64,000 nucleotides of DNA from assembly GCF_040932485.1 (NCBI RefSeq), contig NZ_JBFRBH010000001.1, positions 1,860,001-1,924,000 of the forward strand, given 5' to 3'. This DNA is from Gymnodinialimonas sp. 202GB13-11. Its GTDB lineage: Bacteria > Pseudomonadota > Alphaproteobacteria > Rhodobacterales > Rhodobacteraceae. Of the stretch, positions 46,528-55,759 are shown one piece after another (the first letter of the stretch is position 1; every line of letters starts with the position of its first letter). Position numbers and translations under genes: made by a program. Under the pieces are notes generated by a model, which searched no databases, was not told the DNA's origin, and worked only from the letters and a program-made list of their open reading frames with translations.

Positions 46528-47493
46528 TTATTCGTAGACCCACAGCTCCGCCGGGTTGTTGGACGAGAGGTTATAGGCCCCGGCCCAGATATCGTACTGG
46601 CCCTGCAACACGGGCGAGAAGGTCAGGGTCGAGTTGAAGGTGCCATTGCTGTCATCGTTGAAGAACCACTGCCCATCCGGCGTGTTGATCAGCAGCACCG
46701 TGTCGACTGCATTGGAGGTCAGCTGGAAGGTAATCCGCCCCGTTTGCGAGACACCTTGATAGAAGAAGCGGAAATCCGGCCGTGTGATCGTGAAGCCACG
46801 CCAGCCTGTGCCGGGGAAACAGTTGGTCAGCGCAAAACGCCCGCCCGCCGTGATCCGCGGCACGCGGTAGCTGCCCTGCCCCGCATACATTGTGTGCTGT
46901 CCGAACGCCGTATTGGCGATAGCGTAATTTGGGCAGCCCGAGGTGCCGCCGCCGCCGCCGTGTACGAAGGCCCCACCGCTGATTGCCGTCATCGCGGGTT
47001 GTGTGGGTTGCGGCAAAGGCTGCGGCACCGGTTGAGGTGCGGGTTGCGGGTTATTTTGCGCGTAGATCCCGGCAAAATAACCGGGGCCAGAGCCGTGGTT
47101 GGAATTCGGGTTCGAGCAATCGACCGGGTCCGTCCCCCAGGCGCACAGGTTCAACCCGTTGGGCTCGTCACAATCGCCGTCATTGGTGAACGGGCATGAA
47201 GCCGGAACCGGAGCCGGTGCAGGGGTCGGCACTGGAATGGGGGTCGGCTGCGGTGTGGTATAGACGCCCGCGCTGTACCCCGCGCCCACGCCGTAATTCG
47301 CATTGGGGTTGGAACAATCAACCGGGTCTGTGCCCCAGGCGCACAGGTTCAAACCGTTAGGCTCATCGCAATCCCCGTCTCCGGCCCATTCCGCCGGGCA
47401 AGGGTCGCGCAACTGGGCCGAGGCCTCTCCGACCCAACCGCCAAGTGAAAGAACAACGGCCAGAACAACCGTGCTGAAAAAGTTTGAATTCAT
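46528..47493 (-). CDS. Secreted protein with duplicated Asp/Cys repeat, inside the cox cluster
   Basis: A 321-residue protein. Residues 1-26 are a signal peptide (cleavage after EASA). Two repeats of about 46 residues follow, 32-78 and 100-144. Each has four cysteines (C32, 42, 51, 60 and C100, 108, 117, 126) in the pattern GDCDEPNGLNLC-AWGTDPVDC, then xNxGxGxGYxAGxY. The acidic Cys pattern resembles Notch-type LNR calcium repeats. Pro/Gln/Thr linkers separate them (79-99, 147-167). The C-terminus (about 215-321) is beta-rich, like a prepeptidase C-terminal domain. No enzyme motif is seen. It lies between coxD and coxE on their strand. Confidence 0.8.
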   Translation of the reverse strand: MNSNFFSTVVLAVVLSLGGWVGEASAQLRDPCPAEWAGDGDCDEPNGLNLCAWGTDPVDCSNPNANYGVGAGYSAGVYTTPQPTPIPVPTPAPAPVPASCPFTNDGDCDEPNGLNLCAWGTDPVDCSNPNSNHGSGPGYFAGIYAQNNPQPAPQPVPQPLPQPTQPAMTAISGGAFVHGGGGGTSGCPNYAIANTAFGQHTMYAGQGSYRVPRITAGGRFALTNCFPGTGWRGFTITRPDFRFFYQGVSQTGRITFQLTSNAVDTVLLINTPDGQWFFNDDSNGTFNSTLTFSPVLQGQYDIWAGAYNLSSNNPAELWVYE

Positions 47494-47584
47494 GTCCTTG
47501 GTCCTCGAAACGTCTTTTCCCTGACGAAATTAACGGCGCAAGCAGCCGTTCTGTCAAAGAAAACCGGCAAATAGGACCGACCGT

Positions 47585-48490
47585 TCAAGACAGGGCGTCC
47601 GCCCGCAGATCATCAAGAATGCGTTTCGCTTCAGAACCTTGCAGCTTCTGGATGTCGTCCTGATATTTCAGGATCGCGCCCAACGTATCTGCTATCACCT
47701 CGGGGCTCAGTTCGATCACATCCAGCGCCAGAAGGCATTTCGCCCAATCCAGCGTCTCCGCCACGCCGGGGCGTTTGAACAGATCTTCCGTGCGCAGCCG
47801 CTGCACAAAGGCCACCACTTCGCGGCTCAACTCGCCTGCCGCCTCGGGCACACGCGCGGCCAGGATCGCAAGCTCGCGTTCCAGATCGGGATAATCGACC
47901 CAATGGTAGAGGCACCGCCGTTTCAGCGCGTCATGCACCTCCCGCGTACGGTTTGAGGTCAGGATCACGATGGGCGGCTCGGGCGCTTTCACCGTTCCAA
48001 GTTCTGGGATCGTCACCTGAAAATCACTTAAAGCTTCCAGCAAAAAGGCCTCGAAAGGCTCATCGGTGCGGTCGATTTCGTCGATCAGCAGCACCGGCGC
48101 GCCCGCCGGATCAGGGCGCATCGCCTCCAGCAGCGGGCGCTCGATCAGGTAGTCCTCGCTGAACAACTCCCCCTGAAGCGCGCCGCGCTCGGCCCCGCCC
48201 GCCGCCTCGGCCGTGCGGATTGCTACCATCTGTGCGGCGAAGTTCCATTCATAGACCGCGCTGGACGCATCTAATCCTTCATAGCATTGCAAGCGGATCA
48301 ACCGCCGCCCAAGGCTGGCTGCAATCGCTTTTGCGATCTCGGTCTTGCCGGTCCCGGCCTCCCCTTCCAGAAACAGAGGGCGCCCCAGTTTGAGGGACAG
48401 GAACACAACCGTGGCCAGCGCCCGTCCGCAGACATAACCCTGCTCTGCCAGCGTTTCCTGAACGCGATCAATCGTTTCAAACGCAGCCAT
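47585..48490 (-). CDS. coxD: MoxR-type AAA+ ATPase CoxD
   Basis: CoxD, 301 residues, is a AAA+ chaperone that helps to build the active site of molybdenum hydroxylases. Walker A is GEAGTGKT (43-50), Walker B is VLLIDEIDRTDE, and sensor 1 is LTSNRTRE. The start at 48490 (MAAFETIDRVQE) is chosen because the upstream frame reads through the promoter region. It is normally next to coxE; here the secreted-protein gene is inserted after it. A 227-base divergent promoter region separates it from the next gene; this holds a direct repeat GTTTACGGATCGTTTAC (48576-48592). Confidence 0.92.
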   Translation of the reverse strand: MAAFETIDRVQETLAEQGYVCGRALATVVFLSLKLGRPLFLEGEAGTGKTEIAKAIAASLGRRLIRLQCYEGLDASSAVYEWNFAAQMVAIRTAEAAGGAERGALQGELFSEDYLIERPLLEAMRPDPAGAPVLLIDEIDRTDEPFEAFLLEALSDFQVTIPELGTVKAPEPPIVILTSNRTREVHDALKRRCLYHWVDYPDLERELAILAARVPEAAGELSREVVAFVQRLRTEDLFKRPGVAETLDWAKCLLALDVIELSPEVIADTLGAILKYQDDIQKLQGSEAKRILDDLRADALS

Positions 48491-48717
48491 GGCCCCTCCG
48501 GAATGCAACCTTGCCATCAAGGCCAGATGGCGTGCGATGGTCAAGCCATCGGGGAAGTCGCTTTCAAATGAATTGTTTACGGATCGTTTACCAAAACCCA
48601 CCGAATTGTCGGACCGGTTTCGCATTCCCGCCACACTCTTCCGCAAAACCTTGCCGCGTGGCATGGTGGGCCACATTTGCTGTAGTAAGACCCCTTTTTT
48701 TCAGAGTGCCTCTGCCC

Positions 48718-49524
48718 ATGCCTGATACAAGTGCCCCGATTGATCCACGCCGCGAATGGGTTCGACATTTGGGGCGCATTGGGTCCGATCATGGCCTCTT
48801 CTCTCGTCTGGATGCACGCCACTTCGCCCTAATGGTGGAGGAGGAATCCGACACGCTTCTGGTCAGCTTTGACCGCGCAGATGGCCTGTGGAGCAAAGGG
48901 GCCGAGGGGTTGCCATTGGGCTTTGATGCCGTGCCAGCGCATGACGTGTCGCTCTTGTCCCTGATGTCCGTCGGGCGCACCTGGTTCCGCAGCGACGAGG
49001 TTGAGGCGATGCTGACTGGCCTTGCCGCAGACGGCTTCTTTGCAAGCTTCAAGCACATCATCCTGCTGGCATCTGGCCCCGATTGCGGCCACGCCGCCGC
49101 CCGCGCCGCCGTTCATATGCCGGGCGCGCGCGTTCTGTTGTCCCGACCGGCAGCCGCCATAAGCGCCAGACATGCACCGTTTGAGACGCGCTTCCGTGCT
49201 GATCGCCGCGCTGATCCAGACACCCCCCAGCCTCTCGGCCCCGAGGCCCTGGAAAGCGCAGCGCAGGTTACGATCCTGTTCGACCCGCGCGATCCATCCG
49301 ATGCCGCACAGGCCGCTCTGTTCCGGGGGCCGCAAACCACACGGATAGGCTTTTCACTGGCCGGGGACGCGCTTTCAGAGGCGTTCAAACAGCCCGAAGC
49401 ACTTGTGCCACTGACCCGCCACCTGATGCGCGGCACACTGGATAGAAAGGCAGCGCGCGCCGCCTTGCGCCCGGTGTTGCACGCCCATCCGATCTACCGC
49501 GAAACCCTCTCCACGCGGCGCTAA
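48718..49524 (+). CDS. Conserved hypothetical protein (possible alpha/beta fold)
   Basis: A 268-residue soluble protein. The centre shows FKHIILLASGPDCGHAAARAAVHMPGARVLLSRPAA, a strand-turn-helix like the nucleophile region of alpha/beta hydrolases, but the Gx[SCD]xG elbow is replaced by GPDCG. A second strand-like part is VTILFDPRDPSDAAQAAL, and the end is LRPVLHAHPIYRETL. Homologues seem limited to Rhodobacterales. An alternative GTG start is four codons upstream. It is divergent from coxD. Confidence 0.65.
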   Translation: MPDTSAPIDPRREWVRHLGRIGSDHGLFSRLDARHFALMVEEESDTLLVSFDRADGLWSKGAEGLPLGFDAVPAHDVSLLSLMSVGRTWFRSDEVEAMLTGLAADGFFASFKHIILLASGPDCGHAAARAAVHMPGARVLLSRPAAAISARHAPFETRFRADRRADPDTPQPLGPEALESAAQVTILFDPRDPSDAAQAALFRGPQTTRIGFSLAGDALSEAFKQPEALVPLTRHLMRGTLDRKAARAALRPVLHAHPIYRETLSTRR

Positions 49525-49534
49525 CCGGTCGCGC

Positions 49535-50098
49535 CTATCGCGCGGAGATGCCGGTTATGGGCCAGCTATTCCCGTACCCGTCGCTCTGAATGACCACCCC
49601 ACCCAGTTCGGGAAAGTAGAAATACTCCGACACATTGCGGTCGCCTTCGGTGCTGATCGGGTCGCTCTGCAAGGTCATGGGAAGGTAGGTATAGCGACAA
49701 GCGCCGAACGAAAGCTCCTGCGCTGCACCGAAAGTATATGTCATGCCATCCACGCGGTTGATGCCAAGCCCGCTGGAAGACATCCGCGTTTCCCAGGTAA
49801 GCCCCGGCGACGGTGATGCGGACGGCAGCGGGGCAAATTCAGCACGCCACGGCTCGGCCATGTCTTCGCTCACAAGGCTTACGATGAAGATGTCTCGCGT
49901 CAAATCCATCCTCTGGGTCGGAAAATCTGGCGACCACTGGAAATACGCGACACGGTCGGCACCCTGACCGGACAAATCCCAAGAGGCCCCGCTTGGCATT
50001 TCAAACCGGATACCGCCCGCCAAATCGTCTGCGGAGGCGCAAGTTGCGCCCGCGGCCACGGGCCAGACACTGCCAAGCAATAGACCCAATGCAGCCAT
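49535..50098 (-). CDS. Exported protein of unknown function
   Basis: A protein of 187 residues if started at 50098 (MAALGLLLGSVWPVAAGA), which gives a standard signal peptide; a start 17 codons upstream is possible but adds a charged lead. The mature part is beta-rich with two cysteines far apart (TCASADD near the front, FGACRYTY near the end) that may pair. No family recognised. It follows the 83-codon lipoprotein gene on the same strand by about 100 bases. Confidence 0.55.
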   Translation of the reverse strand: MAALGLLLGSVWPVAAGATCASADDLAGGIRFEMPSGASWDLSGQGADRVAYFQWSPDFPTQRMDLTRDIFIVSLVSEDMAEPWRAEFAPLPSASPSPGLTWETRMSSSGLGINRVDGMTYTFGAAQELSFGACRYTYLPMTLQSDPISTEGDRNVSEYFYFPELGGVVIQSDGYGNSWPITGISAR

Positions 50099-50201
50099 GG
50101 CGCGGTGCGGTCTTGCACCCCGGGCTTTCACGTCGCTCGAAATTTCCAAATCCCATCCCTTCCTTCCATATCACCAGAGCTCAACGCCCCGACGCACCGG
50201 T

Positions 50202-50453
50202 TCAATCATTCAGATACAGCGCATCTTGTCCGGGGCATTCAATGACGCTCGGAACACCACCGTCACGGGGTGGGATCGGCCCGTATCCCACGCAGTCCAA
50301 CCCCTGTTCGTCGCGAAGGGTGACACGGCATCCTATGAAACATAACTGACCAGTAACTGAGAACCGGGTCACACCCGTCTGTGTCGGCACCTCAAGAACT
50401 TGTTGCCCGCACCCTGCAAGCCCAATCATCAGGATCGCACCAGTGAACCTCAC
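50202..50453 (-). CDS. Small lipoprotein
   Basis: An 83-residue protein with signal peptide and lipobox LAGC (lipid-bearing cysteine at 15). Mature part has three more cysteines (LCFIGCRV, IECPG) and a beta-like sequence. Its start overlaps the carboxymuconolactone-decarboxylase-like gene by four bases (ATGA), so it is translationally coupled to it. Function unknown. Confidence 0.6.
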   Translation of the reverse strand: MRFTGAILMIGLAGCGQQVLEVPTQTGVTRFSVTGQLCFIGCRVTLRDEQGLDCVGYGPIPPRDGGVPSVIECPGQDALYLND

Positions 50454-50845
50454 GCCTCGAATGCCTCATCAACGGGCACCTGAAGCCCCGTCACGATCCC
50501 ATTCGTCTGCATCGCCATGCCAATGACCGCGAGCAATTCGCCATACATCTCGGCGCTCATCCCTTTGGCCTTCGCCGCCGCCGTGTGGGAATGCACGCAA
50601 TAGGAGCAGCCATTTGCCGTGCTGACCGCCACATAGATCATCTCCTTGACCAACGGATCCAAAGCTCCCGGCGCCATTACGTCCTTCAATCGCTCCCACG
50701 TCGCTTTCAGAAGCGCCGGATCATGGGCCAAGGCGCGCCAGAAATTGTTGACGTAATCCGTGCCCCGCACCGCACGGATCTCATTGAAGACGGCCAGCGC
50801 CTCGGCGCTGACCTCCTCATCCCTCAAAAGCGGAACGGTCCCCAT
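50450..50845 (-). CDS. AhpD-like carboxymuconolactone decarboxylase family protein
   Basis: A 131-residue protein of the CMD/AhpD fold. The redox pair is C80 and C83 in GCSYCVHSH, with H87 the proton-relay histidine. That pattern is of the AhpD-type alkylhydroperoxidase side of the family, not a true decarboxylase. Its ATG directly follows the stop of the cyclase gene with no spacer. Probably a peroxide or disulfide-handling protein; the substrate is unknown. Confidence 0.87.
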   Translation of the reverse strand: MGTVPLLRDEEVSAEALAVFNEIRAVRGTDYVNNFWRALAHDPALLKATWERLKDVMAPGALDPLVKEMIYVAVSTANGCSYCVHSHTAAAKAKGMSAEMYGELLAVIGMAMQTNGIVTGLQVPVDEAFEA

Positions 50846-51664
50846 TCAGACCATCGCAAAGATGCGCGCCTGCCCGCCGGTGCTGCCCGCGATCTTGGAG
50901 GCCCCCACAACCAGCGTGGCCCCTGCGGCAGGCACCTGATCCAGCCCCGCGATACACTCGATCCCGTAGCGCCCCGCAGGCAGCCACGCGTAATGCGTCG
51001 CGAAATCCTGGCTCGCCCCGTGATCCAGCGACAGCGTATCCACGGCGATGGAGGCCGCACCCGTCTCCAGCAACATCTGCGTCGCTTCGATATGGAAGCC
51101 CGGATAGTGACCAAGTCCATCCCCATCGGCATTCCGGAATTCTGCGCCCGAGGCCTTGCTAGCCCAACCAGAATGCATCGCCACGCAAGCCCCATCGGGA
51201 ATGTCACCATGGGCATCGATCCACGCCAGCAAATCGTCCGGCGTGACCATCGTATCGGCATCCTCCGCCGCGCGCGCCGCGATATCGACAACACAAAGCG
51301 GGGCCACCAGATTGCTGACGGGGATCTCATCGACCGACATCCCGTCGGCAGAGAAATGCAGCGGCGCATCAATATGCGTGCCCGCATGTTCACTGGTCGT
51401 CATGTTGTAGAGGTTGAAACCTGCATCGGCGAAGTCGAACATCTTCTCCCGTGACATGCCCGGCTCTCCGCCCCAGGTCGGGAAATCCTCGCTGAACGTG
51501 TGGGTCATGTCGATGACTGAGCCATGGCCATCCGCCAAGGCCGGCGTCGCCTTCACCGCGCCCATTGCCGTGGCCCCAACGGCCGCCGCCGCCGATCCCT
51601 TGAAGAAATTCCGGCGCGAAAGCATCCGCTCCTTCACCGAGTTCATCACGCAAATATCGCACAT
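50846..51664 (-). CDS. Tat-exported cyclase/kynurenine formamidase-like hydrolase
   Basis: A 272-residue protein of the cyclase (PF04199) family. A twin-arginine signal (SRRNFF at 16-21, hydrophobic core, ALADG cleavage zone) shows folded export to the periplasm. The metal motif HAGTHIDAPLHF is complete. A catalytic LDHGAS block and a late WLPAGRYGIECIAGLD follow. Relatives hydrolyse N-formylkynurenine or isatin-like amides. The AhpD-like gene follows without a gap, so the two form an operon with the small lipoprotein. Confidence 0.87.
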   Translation of the reverse strand: MCDICVMNSVKERMLSRRNFFKGSAAAAVGATAMGAVKATPALADGHGSVIDMTHTFSEDFPTWGGEPGMSREKMFDFADAGFNLYNMTTSEHAGTHIDAPLHFSADGMSVDEIPVSNLVAPLCVVDIAARAAEDADTMVTPDDLLAWIDAHGDIPDGACVAMHSGWASKASGAEFRNADGDGLGHYPGFHIEATQMLLETGAASIAVDTLSLDHGASQDFATHYAWLPAGRYGIECIAGLDQVPAAGATLVVGASKIAGSTGGQARIFAMV

Positions 51665-51699
51665 TTCACTTACCTCCTTGTTGAATTCCTTTGCCCGCG

Positions 51700-52080
51700 T
51701 CAGGGCCGCATATACTCCTCCAGATCACGCGTCCGCCGCTCGGTCAGCCGCGTCAGACAGGTCAATTCGATCATCGGCGCGATGGAGCCACCCTCATACC
51801 GCGCCCGCTCCATCCCGCAGGTCAGATCACGGTAGGTGATCCACGCCCGCTGCGCCTGCCGCAGGTTCTCTTCCTGCGCTTCATCCAACGTACCGATCAC
51901 CCGCTGATAGACCTCGTTCAGCAACCCATCCCAGGCGTCGAGGCGCTCTGCATTGCACAGCGTCAGCGCCGATTGCGGCTGGTTCGGATCGCAAGGGTCA
52001 AGTTGCGCGTGGGCGGTCTGGGTAAGTCCAACAGCCATCACAAAGAGCGCAAGCAGCGCCAGAATTCGGAAATACGTCAT
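51700..52080 (-). CDS. LprI-like (DUF1311) exported protein
   Basis: A 126-residue protein started at 52080 (MTYFRILALLALFVMAVGLTQTAHA, signal peptide). The mature domain fits the LprI/DUF1311 family, lysozyme-inhibitor-like: four cysteines (DPCDP, TLCNAE, LTCGME, LTCLTR), the WDGLLNEVYQRV helix and QRAWITYRD. It is exported to the periplasm. An inhibitor function is possible but uncertain. It sits between the cyclase gene and the divergent pyrC. Confidence 0.84.
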   Translation of the reverse strand: MTYFRILALLALFVMAVGLTQTAHAQLDPCDPNQPQSALTLCNAERLDAWDGLLNEVYQRVIGTLDEAQEENLRQAQRAWITYRDLTCGMERARYEGGSIAPMIELTCLTRLTERRTRDLEEYMRP

Positions 52081-52187
52081 CCGCCGAAGCCTAGGCGCTG
52101 CCGGACATTTCGCGCAAGCCTCCTGATTGCAAGACGCCGCCCGCAGCCCCTTCCCGACTCTCTTCAAACGCTATAGCACCCGGTCCC

Positions 52188-53231
52188 ATGAGCCAGAGCA
52201 TCACGATCCGCCGCCCCGACGATTGGCACTTGCACCTGCGCGACGGCGCGATGATGCAGACTGTGCTGCCCGAAACCGCGCGCCATTTCGCCCGCGCGAT
52301 CATCATGCCGAACCTCGTGCCGCCAGTGGTCACCGCGCAAGACGCACTCGCCTACCGTGATCGGATCGATGCCGCCTTGCCCGCAGGCGCGGATTTCACG
52401 CCGCTCATGACCCTCTACTTGACCGAGCAGACCGATCCAGACGATGTGCAGGCCGCCCATGCCGATGGCCTGATCACGGCTGTCAAACTCTACCCCGCTG
52501 GGGCCACGACCAATTCCCAATCCGGTGTGCGTGACTTCAAGAACGTGCGCCACGTCCTTGAACGCATGGCCGAAATCGGCCTGCCGCTCTGCATTCATGG
52601 TGAGGTTACGACCCACGAGGTCGACATCTTCGACCGCGAACAGGTGTTCCTCGAAACCGTGCTCGATCCGCTCCGACGTGACATCCCGGACCTTAAGGTC
52701 ACGCTCGAACACATCACTACGTCCCACGGCATCGACTATGTGCGCGAAGCCTCAGGCGACATTGCCGGCACGATCACTACGCACCACCTGATGATCAACC
52801 GCAACCACATGCTTGTGGGCGGCATCCGCCCCCACTACTACTGCCTGCCCATCGTCAAACGCGCCGAACATCAGCAGGCGCTTCGCCGCGCCGCCACCTC
52901 CGGAAGCCCGCGTTTTTTTCTCGGCACCGACAGCGCCCCGCACCTCGATGGCGCAAAGGAAACCGCCTGCGGTTGTGCGGGCGTCTTCTCGGCACCCAAC
53001 ACGATGTCCTGCCTCGCCCATGTGTTCGAGGAAGAAGGCGCGCTCGACAAGCTTGAAGCCTTCGCTTCTCTCAACGGCCCCGCACGCTACGGCCTCGCCC
53101 CGAACGACGCTACCATCACCCTCGAAAAACGCGACACGCCCGCGACCTACCCCGCCAAATACACCACGCCAGACGGACCTTTGACCCTCTTCGACCCCGG
53201 CCACCCGCTCCACTGGCATGTTGTGGGCTGA
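52188..53231 (+). CDS. pyrC: Dihydroorotase
   Basis: PyrC, 347 residues, makes dihydroorotate from carbamoyl-aspartate in de novo UMP synthesis. Zinc-site motif [10 protein letters not shown] (11-20) begins the enzyme; the carboxylated lysine lies in TAVKLYPAG, further metal histidines in CIHGEV and LEHITT, and the catalytic Asp in [10 protein letters not shown]. It is the class II (E. coli) type. pyrE follows 45 bases downstream, separated by an intergenic repeat. Confidence 0.96.
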   Translation: MSQSITIRRPDDWHLHLRDGAMMQTVLPETARHFARAIIMPNLVPPVVTAQDALAYRDRIDAALPAGADFTPLMTLYLTEQTDPDDVQAAHADGLITAVKLYPAGATTNSQSGVRDFKNVRHVLERMAEIGLPLCIHGEVTTHEVDIFDREQVFLETVLDPLRRDIPDLKVTLEHITTSHGIDYVREASGDIAGTITTHHLMINRNHMLVGGIRPHYYCLPIVKRAEHQQALRRAATSGSPRFFLGTDSAPHLDGAKETACGCAGVFSAPNTMSCLAHVFEEEGALDKLEAFASLNGPARYGLAPNDATITLEKRDTPATYPAKYTTPDGPLTLFDPGHPLHWHVVG

Positions 53232-53234
53232 CCC

Positions 53235-53262
53235 TGTCTTCCACTGGTTTCAAATACTCAAA
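53235..53262. repeat. Intergenic repeat copy between pyrC and pyrE
   Basis: TGTCTTCCACTGGTTTCAAA and TACTCA; 17 of 20 bases match the element at 45088. It may be a partial copy. Confidence 0.5.
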
Positions 53263-53276
53263 AAAGTAGGCCCGCC

Positions 53277-53957
53277 ATGATCCCCTCCTCCTACCCCGAT
53301 GACGCCACCATGGCCGCCATGGCCGCCCGGATGCTGCTCGACATCAAGGCGGTGCACTTCAACACGGAACAGCTTTTCACCCACACTTCAGGCAAACAGG
53401 CCCCCACCTATATCGACTGCCGCAAACCCATCGCTTTCCCGCGGGTCCGGTCCACGCTCATGGATTTCCTCACCTGCAAGGTCATGCGTGACGCAGGGCT
53501 GGAAGCATTCGACAATATCGCCGGCGGTGAGACGGCGGGCATCCCCTTCGCGGCCCTCGTGGCCGAGCGTATGGGCCTGCCCATGTCCTATGTTCGCAAG
53601 AAACCCAAGGGCCATGGGCGCGGCGCGCAGATCGAAGGCGCAATGAACGAAGGTGAACGGGTGCTTCTGGTCGAGGATATGACCACCGATGGCGGATCCA
53701 AAATCAATTTCGTCGAAGCCATTCGCCGGACAGGCGCAACCTGCGGCCATACTGCCGTGATCTTTTATTACGACATTTTCGACCATGCGATCCCGACCCT
53801 TCGAGAGAATGGGATTGAGTTGCATTGGCTGACCACCTGGGCCGACGTCATCGCCGAGGCGCGACGCGGCGGCGACTTCACCGAAGAGACGCTCGTCGAT
53901 GTTGAGCGATTCCTTCGCGATCCCGAGGGCTGGCGCACCGATCGCGGCCTTTCCTGA
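53277..53957 (+). CDS. pyrE: Orotate phosphoribosyltransferase
   Basis: PyrE, 226 residues, joins orotate and PRPP to give orotidine monophosphate. The PRPP motif is [10 protein letters not shown], the catalytic loop has [15 protein letters not shown], and [13 protein letters not shown] is the usual helix start. The alphaproteobacterial N-terminus ([14 protein letters not shown]) is present. It is paired with pyrC and probably transcribed with it. Confidence 0.95.
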   Translation: MIPSSYPDDATMAAMAARMLLDIKAVHFNTEQLFTHTSGKQAPTYIDCRKPIAFPRVRSTLMDFLTCKVMRDAGLEAFDNIAGGETAGIPFAALVAERMGLPMSYVRKKPKGHGRGAQIEGAMNEGERVLLVEDMTTDGGSKINFVEAIRRTGATCGHTAVIFYYDIFDHAIPTLRENGIELHWLTTWADVIAEARRGGDFTEETLVDVERFLRDPEGWRTDRGLS

Positions 53958-53987
53958 CCAATTCGCCCTAACAGAAATATATAACGG

Positions 53988-54005
53988 CGTGTTCTTTCGA
54001 ACACG
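53988..54005. promoter_or_regulatory. Short palindrome in the pyrE-dnaB gap
   Basis: CGTGTTC and GAACACG flank TTTC. It lies 30 bases after pyrE in an AT-rich 284-base gap before dnaB. There is no T run after it, so a terminator is doubtful; it could be a protein-binding site. The rest of the gap holds no ORF that I trust. Confidence 0.35.
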
Positions 54006-54241
54006 TCAGGCCACCCTGACAGCCACATCTTGACCCAGACACGCCCAGCACCCACTATATAAGCACCGCCTCCGCGAATTCTGCGTTAATCCAACTTACC
54101 CACAGGATATCCAGATTGACGCCGCCGCAGGACCATCCGCTATACCCGGCTCACCACCCGCGCTGAGGTCCTGCCAGACCCAAGAAAAACCCCGAACCGG
54201 GGGCACGGCGTGTGTGGGTGTACCAGTGCTTGGGGGAGCAG

Positions 54242-55753
54242 ATGAACGAAGTCGCCGCATTCAATCCGAACGTGCCCGCCGATCCGTCGGCGGAGGACAC
54301 GGGCCCAGTCCTGCCCCATAATATCGAGGCAGAACAACAACTTCTGGGCGCAATCCTGTCCTCAAATGACGTGCTCGACCGCGTCGATGACCTCGTGAAA
54401 CCTGACCATTTCCACGATCCGGTGCACGGTGCCTTGTTTGAAATGGCTGCCGCCCGCATCGCCAAGGGTCTGCAAACCGACGCCACCACGCTGAAAAGCT
54501 TTGCCACTGACATCCCCGGCCTCGCGGAACTGGGCGGCGCGGAATATCTTGTGAAGCTTCAGCTTTCCGCCATCGCCACCTCTGCCGCCCGCGACTACGC
54601 GCAACTGATCCACGATCTCGCCGTCCGGCGGGAGCTGATTGACCTCGGCAACCGCGTCTCCGACCGCGCCCGCGCCATGCGCGACGCCACTTCGCCCGAC
54701 GAACAGATCGTAGAGGCGGAATCCGAGCTGTTCGCGCTCGCCTCAACCGGCTCCACGAATAAGGGTTTCACTTCTTTTCTCGGCGCGCTCCATGACGCCG
54801 TGCAGATGGCCAACGCGGCCTACAATCGGCAGGGCCAGCTTGCGGGCATTTCCACCGGTCTCGACGATATGGACCGCAAACTGGGCGGCCTGCACAATTC
54901 CGACCTTCTGATCCTCGCCGGGCGCCCCTCGATGGGGAAAACCTCGCTTGCGACCAACATCGCCTTCAACGTCGCAAAGGCCTGGCGCGAAGGCACGAAA
55001 GAGGATGGGACCACCGGCACCGTCGAAGGCGGCGTCGTGGGTTTCTTCTCCCTCGAAATGTCGTCGGCTCAGCTCGCCCAACGTGTGCTCTCCGAGGCGG
55101 CAGAGGTCGAATCCGAAAAACTCCGCCGCGGTGATCTGACCGAGCAGGAATTCGCCCGCTACCTCAAGGCCGCCGGCGATCTCGAACGCTGCCCGCTCTA
55201 TATCGACGACACGCCCGCGCTCCCCATCGCGCAGGTCGCCGCCCGCGCGCGTCGCCTGAAGCGCTCGCCCAAAGGGCTCGATCTGCTGATCATCGACTAC
55301 CTTCAGCTTCTGCGCGGTTCCGCCAACAACCGCGACAACCGCGTGAACGAGATTTCCGAAATTACCCAAGGCCTTAAGGCCATCGCCAAGGAACTCAACA
55401 TCCCCGTCATCGCGCTCTCGCAGCTCTCCCGTCAGGTCGAGAACCGCGAAGACAAGCGCCCGCAACTCTCCGACCTCCGCGAATCCGGATCAATCGAGCA
55501 GGACGCCGACGCCGTGATGTTCGTCTACCGTGGCGAGTACTACAAAGAGCGTGAGAAACCCGGCGAAGAGAACCTGGAGGCCATGACAAAATGGCAGCAG
55601 GATATGGAGCAGCTTCACGGCAAGGCCGAGGTGATCATCGGCAAGCAACGCCACGGCCCCATCGGCACGGTAGAGCTATCCTTCGAGGGCCGCTTCACCC
55701 GCTTCGGCAACCTCGCCAAGCCATGGCAAGGCGACGGGTCGCAGGGGTTCTAA
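54242..55753 (+). CDS. dnaB: Replicative DNA helicase DnaB
   Basis: DnaB, 503 residues, is the hexameric helicase at the replication fork. The N-terminal collar domain (about 20-170) begins with [16 protein letters not shown]; the RecA-like motor has Walker [10 protein letters not shown], Walker [11 protein letters not shown] and the sensor region [14 protein letters not shown], ending with [21 protein letters not shown]. No intein is present. The start at 54242 follows GGGGGAG. dnaB close to alr is a common arrangement in Rhodobacterales, here with five genes between. Confidence 0.97.
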   Translation: MNEVAAFNPNVPADPSAEDTGPVLPHNIEAEQQLLGAILSSNDVLDRVDDLVKPDHFHDPVHGALFEMAAARIAKGLQTDATTLKSFATDIPGLAELGGAEYLVKLQLSAIATSAARDYAQLIHDLAVRRELIDLGNRVSDRARAMRDATSPDEQIVEAESELFALASTGSTNKGFTSFLGALHDAVQMANAAYNRQGQLAGISTGLDDMDRKLGGLHNSDLLILAGRPSMGKTSLATNIAFNVAKAWREGTKEDGTTGTVEGGVVGFFSLEMSSAQLAQRVLSEAAEVESEKLRRGDLTEQEFARYLKAAGDLERCPLYIDDTPALPIAQVAARARRLKRSPKGLDLLIIDYLQLLRGSANNRDNRVNEISEITQGLKAIAKELNIPVIALSQLSRQVENREDKRPQLSDLRESGSIEQDADAVMFVYRGEYYKEREKPGEENLEAMTKWQQDMEQLHGKAEVIIGKQRHGPIGTVELSFEGRFTRFGNLAKPWQGDGSQGF

Positions 55754-55759
55754 GCCCCC

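Noticed and set aside
44989-47199. A 736-codon plus-strand open frame
   Set aside because: It is antisense to the xdhC-like gene, coxE and the secreted protein. Those carry clear family motifs; this one is Arg/Pro/His-rich with no domain, as expected of the reverse frame in high-GC DNA.
53988-54005. LexA or terminator site before dnaB
   Set aside because: The palindrome CGTGTTC/GAACACG has no direct GTTC-N7-GTTC pattern of alphaproteobacterial LexA and no T run for a terminator; recorded only as an undefined palindrome.
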